A stretch of DNA of 64,000 nt from positions 1-64,000 of the forward strand of contig NZ_LOFH01000004.1 of NCBI RefSeq assembly GCF_001469215.1, written 5' to 3'. The notes beneath the pieces were generated by a model. It was not told the origin of the DNA, did no database searches, and was given only the letters and a program-made list of their open reading frames with translations. The translations under genes were made by a program, and so were the position numbers. The first letter of the stretch is position 1; every line of letters starts with the position of its first letter. Below, piece after piece: positions 13,019 to 21,053 of the stretch. The DNA comes from Pseudoalteromonas sp. H105. GTDB lineage: Bacteria > Pseudomonadota > Gammaproteobacteria > Enterobacterales > Alteromonadaceae.

Positions 13019-13555
13019 TCAATTTCTTGGTGGATAAATCCCGTCTAATGCAATACAAAAATTGAGCGCTAACGCCGGTTGCATATTTTCATGCGGTAAA
13101 CTCGATCCAGACGTTGCTAAACTGCCACTATTCATAACACTCACATCACTATCAAGTGGTGCAGTATATCTAAGCGCACCACCCGAGGAGGCTACGTCAA
13201 TCGCTAGTTGGTTGTTACTCGGCTGATCTGTATTACCGGCTTGAAACACGCCAGAAATAATATGGTCATGTGCAGGGAGCTCCAATGGAGTCAGTGCAAC
13301 TTGACTAACTCCTCCAAAATGAGAAAAAAACCTAGGAGTCAACCCAGGAGCTTGCCCGGCCTGCAGTGGCGCCCGGCCTTGTAAATCAGGGATCCCAAAT
13401 GTTGTGCGTCCATTACCACCAAAATTAGCGCCTATTAAACTAAATATCGCTGTAAACTGCGATATACTCATAATTTGCCCAGCGCATTTAGTCCAAGACT
13501 CTGGGCTATATGTTTGGCCAAAAATTCGAATCTCGGCCATAAATGGTTCTGCCAT
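13019..13555 (-). CDS. Phage tail collar domain protein, microcystin-dependent (Mdp) type, copy 1
   Basis: 178 residues with the tail-collar signature: MAEPFMAEIRIF start, WTKCAGQ, FGGNGRTTFGIPDLQGRAP and the C-terminal ALNFCIALDGIYPPRN. It is the third gene in order of transcription of three tandem paralogs and has its own AAGGAG ribosome site. Such short collar proteins occur in many bacteria away from phages and are annotated as microcystin-dependent or tail fibre proteins; their role is unsettled. No capsid, terminase, sheath or baseplate gene is nearby. Confidence 0.9.
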   Translation of the reverse strand: MAEPFMAEIRIFGQTYSPESWTKCAGQIMSISQFTAIFSLIGANFGGNGRTTFGIPDLQGRAPLQAGQAPGLTPRFFSHFGGVSQVALTPLELPAHDHIISGVFQAGNTDQPSNNQLAIDVASSGGALRYTAPLDSDVSVMNSGSLATSGSSLPHENMQPALALNFCIALDGIYPPRN

Positions 13556-13567
13556 AATAAGTCTCCT

Positions 13568-14098
13568 TTAATTTCTTGATGGGAAAGTGCCTGCTAAGCT
13601 AATAATAAAATTTATTGCTAAGTAAGGCATCATATTGGTATGCGCTTGACCAGCCCCCTCCGTTTCGACAGCTGCCTCGTTTAACTCCTGCTTAGTTCCC
13701 GTAACAGTTCCGGATATGTAAGTTGATTCTGTAGCTGGGCTCATTGCTAATACATTACCAATTGCATTGGAAGTATTCGCTCGGTTATTACTCGCTTGCA
13801 AACGATGTGTATGAGGAGGAATTTGTTCTGGCTGAAGCACAACTGATTCCACGCCTACTCTTGCCCCTAAAGGGTAATTTCGCAGTCCTGGCCCTTGCCC
13901 ATAATGGACAGGTACACGGCCTCTCAAATCAGGTAACTGAAAAGATGACCGACCATCCCCCCCATATTGCGCGCCAATAAGCGCAAACAAGGCTTGATTT
14001 TGATTTACTGTCAGAGTTGAGCCACTACAAAATGCCCATTGTTGAGGTGAATACGTGGTAGCTATCATTTTAATTTCACCAATAAAAGATTCTGCCAT
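13568..14098 (-). CDS. Phage tail collar domain protein, Mdp type, copy 2
   Basis: 176 residues from the ATG at 14098, which follows AAGGAG; the longer in-frame start at 14146 would overlap copy 3 and has no such site. Signatures are MAESFIGEIKM, QWAFCSGSTL, YGGDGRSSFQLPDLRGRVP and the C-terminal YLAINFIISLAGTFPSRN. It differs clearly from copies 1 and 3 in its central part (residues about 90-150), the variable face of the collar fold. It lies 12 bp upstream of copy 1 in the same operon. Confidence 0.9.
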   Translation of the reverse strand: MAESFIGEIKMIATTYSPQQWAFCSGSTLTVNQNQALFALIGAQYGGDGRSSFQLPDLRGRVPVHYGQGPGLRNYPLGARVGVESVVLQPEQIPPHTHRLQASNNRANTSNAIGNVLAMSPATESTYISGTVTGTKQELNEAAVETEGAGQAHTNMMPYLAINFIISLAGTFPSRN

Positions 14099-14111
14099 AC
14101 CTTTCTCCTTA

Positions 14112-14657
14112 TTAATTTCTTGGTGGAAATATACCATCAAGTGCAATACAAAAATTAAGCGCTAATAAAGGCTGTAAATTAGTATGTGATGCACCACTTC
14201 CGCTACTACTAACGGCATCCTGAGAAAGCTCAGTTAAGTTTGAAGGTGAGTTATATACAAAGGGTTCTGCTGATGTACCTTTCCTATCCTTTGATTCAGA
14301 AAATATACGGTCAGTGAACGCTGGGCTGTCGGCAGCAATAGTGGCAGTGGCTTGCACAGCATGCGTATGGGATGCCATTTCAGCTAAGCTTATCGTTACT
14401 TCCTCTACCCCAACACTCGTTCCAGCATTAAAAAAGCGGCCTTCTGTGCGCAAAGTCCCTTCTCCAATAGGTGTTCTACCTCGTAGCTCCGGTAATTTAA
14501 AATTAGTTCGACCATCGCCTCCAAATTGAGTCCCTAACAAAGCATAAAGTGCCCCGTTTTGTGAGATCGCAATGATCCCGCCATTACAAAACGCCCAATC
14601 TTTTGGGGCAAAACTAAACGCAAATGGCCTTATTTCTGACATATACGGATCTGCCAT
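14112..14657 (-). CDS. Phage tail collar domain protein, Mdp type, copy 3
   Basis: 181 residues from the ATG at 14657, preceded by AAGGAA; the upstream in-frame start at 14675 has no ribosome site. It has MADPYMSEIRPF, DWAFCNGG, FGGDGRTNFKLPELRGRTP, a conserved SHTHAV pair of histidines and a C-terminus nearly the same as copy 1 (ALNFCIALDGIFPPRN). It is the first of the three paralogs to be transcribed and is 13 bp from copy 2. Confidence 0.9.
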   Translation of the reverse strand: MADPYMSEIRPFAFSFAPKDWAFCNGGIIAISQNGALYALLGTQFGGDGRTNFKLPELRGRTPIGEGTLRTEGRFFNAGTSVGVEEVTISLAEMASHTHAVQATATIAADSPAFTDRIFSESKDRKGTSAEPFVYNSPSNLTELSQDAVSSSGSGASHTNLQPLLALNFCIALDGIFPPRN

Positions 14658-14725
14658 AGAAATTTCCTTACTCACTTAATTAATTAAACGGATAATTTAG
14701 TCTATTAAACTCAGAATACGGCAAA

Positions 14726-15007
14726 CTACTTTTGTGTCGTAATGTATATCTCATACTCTGTTTCACTATTTGGAGATAAAAATAATTCAGCTTCACCAAA
14801 TGCCTCATGTGTTAATCTATAGGTGCCTTGATCTAAGGGTTCATCTACTTTGCCTTTGAGCATCACACGAAATGCATCCCATTGTTCCCCATTGAGTTTT
14901 GTTCTATCAACTGTTGATACCTCTAACTCTACTTCACCATTTTGACCAGCGACTTTAACAACAGCCCCTTGTGCACTTTCAACATTTTCAAACGTAAACT
15001 TTTCCAT
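14726..15007 (-). CDS. DUF6916-like small protein
   Basis: A 93-residue protein starting at the ATG at 15007, which follows GAGGGGG; the longer open frame to 15076 runs into the acetyltransferase gene and lacks a site. It looks beta-rich, with a QGTYRLTHEAFGEAELFL core and a YEIYITTQK end, resembling the small DUF6916 proteins often found next to tail-collar genes. No leader peptide. Family assignment is from memory of the pattern and is moderate; function is unknown. Confidence 0.7.
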   Translation of the reverse strand: MEKFTFENVESAQGAVVKVAGQNGEVELEVSTVDRTKLNGEQWDAFRVMLKGKVDEPLDQGTYRLTHEAFGEAELFLSPNSETEYEIYITTQK

Positions 15008-15036
15008 ATTCGCCCCCTCTTTTAAATTTAACTTAG

Positions 15037-15546
15037 TCACACACCACTCATTAACTTCACTGGATGCGGGTACCACGCCATAAATTCATATGGCGGACTT
15101 ATTGATTCAACTTGAAACCCTAAACGCTCATACAAATGCTTGGCAGCAAAATTATGTTGTTCAACGGTAAGTGTTAAAGGCGCACCCGACTGTAATGCCG
15201 CACTTTGAAATGATTGAATTATTGCCGAGCCAAAACCATGCCCTCGAGCGCTGGGTAAAAAACCAATGTCGATGATTCGAATTTCGTTTGGCCCAAAATC
15301 GATGGTTGCTTTACCTATTGCTTCATGGTGTTTTTCAATAATGAAGTACATTGCATTGGGAAACTTGTCCCCATACCCTTGGGTTTGAGCCCGAAATTGC
15401 AATTCCACAATTGACTCTACGAAATCTTTTTCGCCGTCAATTAGCTGTAAATCTTGGCGCATCGAATGGTGCAGTTTTTCTAAAAATGGCTTATCTGCGG
15501 TATTCGACGGCCTTATATTTAGCCCGTTTGGAATATTAAGTTTCAT
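15037..15546 (-). CDS. GNAT family N-acetyltransferase
   Basis: 169 residues with the GNAT fold. The acetyl-CoA binding motif A is visible as SARGHGFGSAII at about 110-121, and the C-terminal part has AAKHLYERLGF, typical of the last helix and strand. The substrate cannot be read from the sequence. It lies 30 bp upstream of the DUF6916-like gene and 16 bp downstream of the AspH-type hydroxylase, so it belongs to the same minus-strand operon. It may modify an amine on a partner protein or a small metabolite. Confidence 0.88.
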   Translation of the reverse strand: MKLNIPNGLNIRPSNTADKPFLEKLHHSMRQDLQLIDGEKDFVESIVELQFRAQTQGYGDKFPNAMYFIIEKHHEAIGKATIDFGPNEIRIIDIGFLPSARGHGFGSAIIQSFQSAALQSGAPLTLTVEQHNFAAKHLYERLGFQVESISPPYEFMAWYPHPVKLMSGV

Positions 15547-15561
15547 TATGTCGCTATCTCC

Positions 15562-16230
15562 TTAACTTACTTTTTTACGGCAATATGTTTTGTTTTTAGA
15601 GTTAACAATTAAGTTAAATAGCCACTCATTAACATTGCAATCTATGACAAGGTTAATTCTTGGCGTATTGCCTAAATTCTTTACCGAATGCTCTGCGTCA
15701 GCATTGATATACCACACGCTATTTACATCCATAGGAACCAAGGCATTATCGACTTGAAACCGTACCTCGGGAGTTGTCTCTAAAGGAATGTGAATACGAG
15801 CCTGTGATGAAGCCTCAAGACTTAGGCCCTGATCTCTATGGGGCTTTATATAGGCATTGTTATGAAGGCGCATTAAACGCGCTGATAATACTTCACACTG
15901 AAAACGAGTAATAAGGGCCTTGATTATTGGAAGCTTTTTTAGGTAGTGACTTTCTACCCACTGAGATTCATTACCGAACGGAAATGACTGTAAAATGATG
16001 TGGCTATCGACATGCTCTTTAGGCACCATTAAAGGTAATACATCCCACCGTCCCTGATAACACTGAGTATTGACATGCTCAATCCAGTCCAAGCTTTTTG
16101 CAACAGTCAATTCAGTTCCCATTTTTTTTGCATTATAAAAGATATCGAGTTGAGCAAACAAAATGACAGGTGAGGTTATACTTTTTTTAGTATTACCTAT
16201 TTCAGGAGCGAAAATTTCGCCATTCATCAT
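15562..16230 (-). CDS. Aspartyl/asparaginyl beta-hydroxylase-like Fe(II)/2-oxoglutarate oxygenase
   Basis: 222 residues. The iron ligands of the AspH family are visible as His131 and Asp133 in IKPHRDQG and His181 in AEHSVKN; Arg191 in NTPRINLVID fits the 2-oxoglutarate salt bridge. Family members hydroxylate Asp or Asn residues of proteins or peptides, or free amino acids. No transmembrane anchor is present. The start ATG overlaps the stop of the upstream small gene by 2 bp, a sign of translational coupling. Which neighbour is the substrate is unknown. Confidence 0.85.
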   Translation of the reverse strand: MMNGEIFAPEIGNTKKSITSPVILFAQLDIFYNAKKMGTELTVAKSLDWIEHVNTQCYQGRWDVLPLMVPKEHVDSHIILQSFPFGNESQWVESHYLKKLPIIKALITRFQCEVLSARLMRLHNNAYIKPHRDQGLSLEASSQARIHIPLETTPEVRFQVDNALVPMDVNSVWYINADAEHSVKNLGNTPRINLVIDCNVNEWLFNLIVNSKNKTYCRKKVS

Positions 16231-16445
16231 TCAACACCGAACAAAAAAAATGGTCGCTGGGTTTTAAGGGGAAACATACTCAGAACAGGTGCAAAATCGC
16301 TCTGGGTATTTCTGACTTTGTGGAATATATGAATACTTTTACGTAGTAATGAAGCGCTAAAAAGTTGTTCTAAAAACTTCAACCCACGTGCTAGTAATTT
16401 TTTGCTCAGCAAGCATATTTTGAAAAGTGGACGATATACTTTCAT
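16227..16445 (-). CDS. Small basic protein of unknown function, first gene of the minus-strand operon
   Basis: 72 residues from the ATG at 16445, which lies 8-9 bp after AAAGGAA; an ATG 9 bp earlier is too close to the same site. The sequence is rich in Lys and Arg with hydrophobic helical stretches (LFKICLLSKKLLARGLKFL) and ends in FFLFGVE. I recognise no family. The stop overlaps the hydroxylase start. It might be a peptide substrate, a chaperone-like partner or simply a coupling leader; none of these is shown. Confidence 0.55.
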   Translation of the reverse strand: MKVYRPLFKICLLSKKLLARGLKFLEQLFSASLLRKSIHIFHKVRNTQSDFAPVLSMFPLKTQRPFFLFGVE

Positions 16446-16953
16446 GTTTAACATTCCTTTGCATTTTAACTTCCAAATAAAAACCCAAGCTTAAATAAGG
16501 TCACTACTTCGATAAGGTTAGTCCACAAAATGTAAACTGCAACTTTAAACTTTATTCTTTTTGCTTACTAAACTACCAAGCATTATTTATTACTTTGAGC
16601 GAGTATGCTCAATATTCTAAATATAAAAAATAACTGCTTTACTTTGAAATCACAGCTATGAATACTTAAACACGCTTTACTCTGAAACAGCGTCAGTAAA
16701 CCCATTCTTAATATCTAACAAACTGAAACATACATATTTTCATTAATTTTATCAATGAGTTAAATTCTTTAATTGCGAGGAGACTACAAGCCTTGAGGTA
16801 AAACAAAAAGATGCGAATTATGAACAACATTACGGACAACAACCAATTCACAACTAATATAGCCTTGTAGCAACGTTGAGTTGGCTTTATAAAAATAGAG
16901 TGCTATGTTTTTATAAGTAGTCACTGTTGCTATGAATATTTACAAGGAAGGAT
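16446..16953. promoter_or_regulatory. Divergent intergenic region between the hydroxylase/Mdp run and the methyltransferase run
   Basis: About 500 bp, very AT-rich, with no convincing gene; the longest obvious reading frame is a 19-codon ORF near 16811. It must hold the promoters for both divergent runs, but I cannot single out confident -35/-10 pairs. The methyltransferase gene has a clear AAGGAAGGAT ribosome site just before 16954. Confidence 0.5.
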
Positions 16954-18225
16954 ATGAGCGCTGACGTATTAAACACATACCAAAGTGCAGTTGCACATTT
17001 ACTCAATGAATCTGCAAATGCTGGGTTAATGACACCTTTTATCAACGATTTAAAAAATTACTTAGGGAATATTACGTCTATTTCGACTGATTTAGATATG
17101 AATGACTGGAATGATGAAAATACATCCCAAGGCGTTGCGATTTCTCCCGTGCAAGCAGCTAAATGCACTGAAGAGACTCTTCGCACACAAATCTTTATGC
17201 AAGGTGTTAAGCTCGCTATCGAGGAACGTTTAAAAACAACCACTGATGATATTCATATTCTTTATGCCGGTACAGGCCCTTATGGTACATTACTTATTCC
17301 TTATTTAAGTGTTACTAAAAACCCGCGTATAAAAGTCACTCTGATTGATATTCATCCAGAAAACATCAGTGCAATTAAAAAATTAATAAACCACTTTTCA
17401 ATAAATCAAAATATAACTTCTATTGTGTGTGATGATGCGACACGTTGGCAAGCGCCAGAGTCTCAGCAATTTGACATTATTATTTCAGAAACCATGACAG
17501 CTCTTTTAAAACGAGAACCCCAAGTTTTTATTTTTGCCCATTTATGTCAATATCTCAGCGGCACTGGTACCTTGATCCCACAAAAGGTTTCTTTAAGGGC
17601 ATGGTTAACCCCTTTTACATCTTTAATCCCCTTAAAAGGTAAGCGCAATACCGACATACTACTTAAAGAGTTTTACTGTTTAGATATTGACGAAGCTAAG
17701 CGTTTAAATGCCGCTGATAACTCATCCTTTAAAGGCCGTATGCAAATCCCAAATGGGGTTGAAACTAACTACAGATTAAAACTAACAACAGATATTCAAG
17801 TATACAAACATTGTAAGCTTACAGAAAATCAATGTAGCTTGAATATACCACTTACTTTTTTACCTCATAATGCAGAATTACGCGGCGGAGAATATATTAA
17901 TTTTGAATACATAACACCACACAGCGCAGATTTTGTGTTTACATTCCCAATAAAAAAAATAATTAAAACTAAGATTAAATTAACCAAATTTTCAGAGCTT
18001 AATAACTTAGGATTACCTGGCGTAAAGCATATGTTTGAGCACGCACAGGCAGCTAAATGTGGTTGCTCTATTAATATAGATGAAAATGAATGGACACAAT
18101 GGACCAATCTATTGGATTCATTAGCCTTGCCATATCATGAAACATCAGTCGCACTTTATCAAAGCCAACGTATAGAAGAATTTGAAGCTTGGCTAAGCAC
18201 TAACAGCAACCTCACATTATCATGA
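16954..18225 (+). CDS. PRMT-like class I SAM-dependent methyltransferase
   Basis: 423 residues. SAM motif I is LYAGTGPYG (103-111) and the acidic ribose-binding residue is Asp132 in VTLIDIHPEN. After FDIII comes SETMTALLKREPQ, where Glu179 and Glu188 are nine residues apart, the spacing of the double-E loop of protein arginine methyltransferases, followed by GTLIPQ as in the PRMT beta-barrel entry. The C-terminal half is beta-rich. Protein arginine methylation is therefore a reasonable guess, though the sequence is remote. It is the first gene of the plus-strand run and overlaps the next gene by 4 bp. Confidence 0.75.
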   Translation: MSADVLNTYQSAVAHLLNESANAGLMTPFINDLKNYLGNITSISTDLDMNDWNDENTSQGVAISPVQAAKCTEETLRTQIFMQGVKLAIEERLKTTTDDIHILYAGTGPYGTLLIPYLSVTKNPRIKVTLIDIHPENISAIKKLINHFSINQNITSIVCDDATRWQAPESQQFDIIISETMTALLKREPQVFIFAHLCQYLSGTGTLIPQKVSLRAWLTPFTSLIPLKGKRNTDILLKEFYCLDIDEAKRLNAADNSSFKGRMQIPNGVETNYRLKLTTDIQVYKHCKLTENQCSLNIPLTFLPHNAELRGGEYINFEYITPHSADFVFTFPIKKIIKTKIKLTKFSELNNLGLPGVKHMFEHAQAAKCGCSINIDENEWTQWTNLLDSLALPYHETSVALYQSQRIEEFEAWLSTNSNLTLS

Positions 18226-18776
18226 TTATTAACGCTCAAGTTAACACAGATAAACTGCTTAAAGACGTTGAAAAAATTTTAACCTTTCTTACTCATATTG
18301 GAATTAAGCACCGGTATCAAACCTTAGACGAAAAAACTTTTTTACCCGGCCTTAAGCTAGAAAAAGGCGTTTTATTGCTTGATTTTGTCAATGGGTTCTA
18401 TCCTGGTGATATCCTTCATGAGGCTGGGCATATTGCTGTCTGTGAGCCAATTTTTAGGCCCCTATTAGATGCTGACTTTTATAAGAATGGCTTACTTGCG
18501 GGCAGAGAGAAACAAGCTATGCACGCAGAAGAAATGGCCGCGACAGCTTGGGCTGTTGCTGCAGCGACTCACTTGTCATTACCACTAAGTATTATTTTTC
18601 ACGATGACTCATACAAAGGCGCTAATAATTCATTAAAGCATGCTTTTAAAAATGGGAAAGGCTTTGGGTTTCCATTATTACAAGCATGGCAAATGACTTG
18701 CCCAAATAAAGGTTACCCTGCAATGGTTAAGTGGATCAGAGATTGTCGCTGGATAGAAACGCTTCCAAATATATAG
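18222..18776 (+). CDS. HEAGH-motif putative zinc metalloprotein of unknown family
   Basis: 184 residues with no leader peptide. GDILHEAGHIAV (63-74) contains the HExxH zinc-binding motif (His66, Glu67, His70), and Glu103/Glu104 in MHAEEMAATAW could supply the third ligand in gluzincin style. The fold around it is not one I can name; the protein is short for a peptidase. The start overlaps the methyltransferase stop by 4 bp (ATGA), so the two are very likely coupled. It could be a peptidase or a non-proteolytic metal-binding partner. Confidence 0.65.
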   Translation: MIINAQVNTDKLLKDVEKILTFLTHIGIKHRYQTLDEKTFLPGLKLEKGVLLLDFVNGFYPGDILHEAGHIAVCEPIFRPLLDADFYKNGLLAGREKQAMHAEEMAATAWAVAAATHLSLPLSIIFHDDSYKGANNSLKHAFKNGKGFGFPLLQAWQMTCPNKGYPAMVKWIRDCRWIETLPNI

Positions 18777-18827
18777 TTTACAAAAAACGGATAAACTTTG
18801 TTTAAAATAAACAGGACAATTTAATTT

Positions 18828-19733
18828 ATGGAAATATCCTCAAATAAGCAGAATTTCTTCCTTAAAAATGGCTTTGTTCACTTTGAAAATGCACTTTCAA
18901 TAACCTTACTTAAAAAGTTACAACGTTTCTCAGATAAATTAGAAGCATCAGCACTAGAGAATTTTCACAGTAGGCAAGTCTATAATCAATGTTGTATCTC
19001 AACAGACTCAGGTGTGCCTCGTCTTTTTTCTTATGATGAACTACTCTTTGAGTCACCAGAGCTAGTAATTGAAATGCTAGCTAGTCCTATGCTTATCGAG
19101 ATTTATAAATCACTAGTAGGAGATGGCGCAGTCCCCTTGCAATTAGGTGTAGTTTATAAATATCCGTACCCACACCCTCACATTACTTGGCATCAGGATG
19201 CTCCTCATTCTAGGCAATATCCTTATTTAAATATTGGTATATACCTTGATGACGCTCTTTTAGAAGATGGTTGTTTACGCTACGTGCCAAATACTCAGCA
19301 TAAAATTTTAGATATTTACGCACTTTCCAATCAATACGGATGGGATATCCCTGATGTAGTACAACAACCTGCTAAAGCAGGTGACATCATAGTTCATGAC
19401 ATAATGGTTTTACATAGCTCAGGGGCAAAGCGCAGCGAAGGTGCCAGAAGAACACTTTACGTTGAATTTAGGCCAATTTTAGGGATTACCGAAAGTGGAA
19501 AACAAAGTAAAGAGTGGGCCGAACTGAGAAAACAATGGATGGCACATGTTATTAAAGCAGCAGATCCAAGCAGTATCCCGCAAGCTTGGCATGAATTTTA
19601 CGGCGAGCCTAAATACGATTTAAGTACCTTGGTTAAGCTCATTAAAGCCAAGCCTGAACCACCTATCCCTTCGATTCATGCCCATAAAAGTGTAGTTCAT
19701 CCAAATTACCCCATTCCCAAGGATTTACGCTAA
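18828..19733 (+). CDS. Phytanoyl-CoA dioxygenase (PhyH) family Fe(II)/2-oxoglutarate oxygenase
   Basis: 301 residues. The iron facial triad is visible: His122 and Asp124 in ITWHQDAP and His196 in VLHSSGAKRS, with Arg207 or Arg208 in place to bind 2-oxoglutarate. YLNIGIYLDDALLEDGCL and YVPNTQH are typical of PhyH enzymes. The family hydroxylates lipids, alkaloids, amino acids and peptides; the substrate here is unknown. It lies 51 bp after the HEAGH gene and is the second 2-oxoglutarate oxygenase of this locus, from a family different from the one at 15562. Confidence 0.88.
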   Translation: MEISSNKQNFFLKNGFVHFENALSITLLKKLQRFSDKLEASALENFHSRQVYNQCCISTDSGVPRLFSYDELLFESPELVIEMLASPMLIEIYKSLVGDGAVPLQLGVVYKYPYPHPHITWHQDAPHSRQYPYLNIGIYLDDALLEDGCLRYVPNTQHKILDIYALSNQYGWDIPDVVQQPAKAGDIIVHDIMVLHSSGAKRSEGARRTLYVEFRPILGITESGKQSKEWAELRKQWMAHVIKAADPSSIPQAWHEFYGEPKYDLSTLVKLIKAKPEPPIPSIHAHKSVVHPNYPIPKDLR

Positions 19734-19823
19734 TATCACATATAATTTGAAAATACTCATTTTCTTATTTGGGCCTGTTAGCCTTTCAGAACTAAAATTA
19801 AACAATCACTCAAAGGAATATAC

Positions 19824-20621
19824 GTGCTTGATAAACTTTTTACGCCAGAACAACTTACACTGATATGCGCTGATCTAGCCCATTTACGCTTATTAGCTGA
19901 TTTAAAACTTGCACCAACAATCCCTTACTTTGTTGAAAAGCCTTACCCTATTGGCCGCTGTAGAGAAATTCGTGATGAGGTATTCACACTACTGCAAACG
20001 GAATTACCCACCACAAACAAACCTGGGCTTAGCTTATTAAAAAATCTGATTGCCAAAGGTAACCCTTTACAAAAAGCATGGGGTTCACTGCGGGATGAGT
20101 ACTTTCAAAATGCGTTTATACTCGGTCCTTGGTATATTGATGTATCTAACGATACAGTGCATGCCAATAAGCCAAGAGTAGAGATTTTGCCTTTAGCGAC
20201 CTCAAACTTTACCCCGATAAAGGATTTTGCTCAGTTTGTAAAAATAGCCCGTAGCTATTGGAAGGTTGATATTTACAAAAATGATGTTTGCCCTGCGCTG
20301 GCTCCTTATATGCCACTTTTATGTGTTGGCACTAATGGCGCAAGTTGGCTAGGCGCTGCAAACGACGATATGCTAAATATTGCAATTAATAGCAATTTTG
20401 AAGAATCTAAACTTATTTTAAACGCTTTACCCACTGCCCCCGTACAAATCATTGAGAAATGGCAGAGAGTTTTGTCTGGCTTTAGCAATGATAATTTATT
20501 AGTGCATGAAGGTGACCCCATTGCATATTGTGATATTTATGGGAAAGCCTCACCTAAACCTGACTTAGTAAAGCGGGATGCCGTCGTTATTGCTTATTCA
20601 TCTTTACCTAAATCAGTTTAA
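19824..20621 (+). CDS. Hypothetical protein, unrecognised family
   Basis: 265 residues starting at a GTG that follows AAAGGAATATAC. There is no leader or membrane segment. Features seen are PYPIGRCREIRDE near the N-terminus, FILGPWYIDVSNDT in the middle and a C-terminal GDPIAYCDIYGKASPKP. I cannot assign it to a family. It lies 90 bp after the PhyH gene on the same strand and is likely the last gene of that run, since the MITE-like element begins 7 bp after its stop. Confidence 0.7.
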   Translation: MLDKLFTPEQLTLICADLAHLRLLADLKLAPTIPYFVEKPYPIGRCREIRDEVFTLLQTELPTTNKPGLSLLKNLIAKGNPLQKAWGSLRDEYFQNAFILGPWYIDVSNDTVHANKPRVEILPLATSNFTPIKDFAQFVKIARSYWKVDIYKNDVCPALAPYMPLLCVGTNGASWLGAANDDMLNIAINSNFEESKLILNALPTAPVQIIEKWQRVLSGFSNDNLLVHEGDPIAYCDIYGKASPKPDLVKRDAVVIAYSSLPKSV

Positions 20622-20627
20622 TGACTA

Positions 20628-20894
20628 GGGTCTGTTGACCTTTGCGGATTAAAATTTGTTCAAACTAGGGGCGATTTAATCGCGGCGCGAGGTTTGTAAC
20701 CTAGTGGACTAAGTCAAAACCGAGTAACAAAGAGTAAATTGCCCCTAGGCAGAACCCGCAGCAGGGCAGCGCCTGTTTGGCATTGATGCTGCGTTATCGC
20801 CTATTCATGGGGAATAACCACACCACATAGGCGCTGCCTTGCCTAAATACCAAACAGACTGCTGCAAATTCAACCTTGAAAGGTCAACAGACCC
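20628..20894. mobile_element. MITE-like non-autonomous element with 16 bp terminal inverted repeats
   Basis: Both ends carry the perfect 16 bp inverted repeat GGGTCTGTTGACCTTT (20628-20643 and the reverse complement at 20879-20894). Each end is flanked by TA, as expected for a target duplication. The 267 bp interior has no reading frame of note, so the element cannot code for its own transposase. This is the form of a MITE mobilised in trans; I do not name the parent IS with confidence. Confidence 0.85.
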
Positions 20895-21053
20895 TAACTC
20901 TAATATTGATTTTAAACGGATACTTTATTCACCTAGTACATTCTATGTTTGAAAATACTAATAAATTATACCTATTAACCGCTTTTTTCATGACTAAACT
21001 AAGAAAAAGCTGCTATTGTTAATTTATCTTAAAATGACTTCAAGGACTGGATC

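Noticed and set aside
13019..14657. Prophage
   Set aside because: Only tail-collar proteins are present. There is no integrase, terminase, capsid, portal or lysis gene, and the neighbours are enzymes.
20897..21053. Short gene between the MITE-like element and the YjbR-like gene
   Set aside because: No frame of useful length with a start and a ribosome site.
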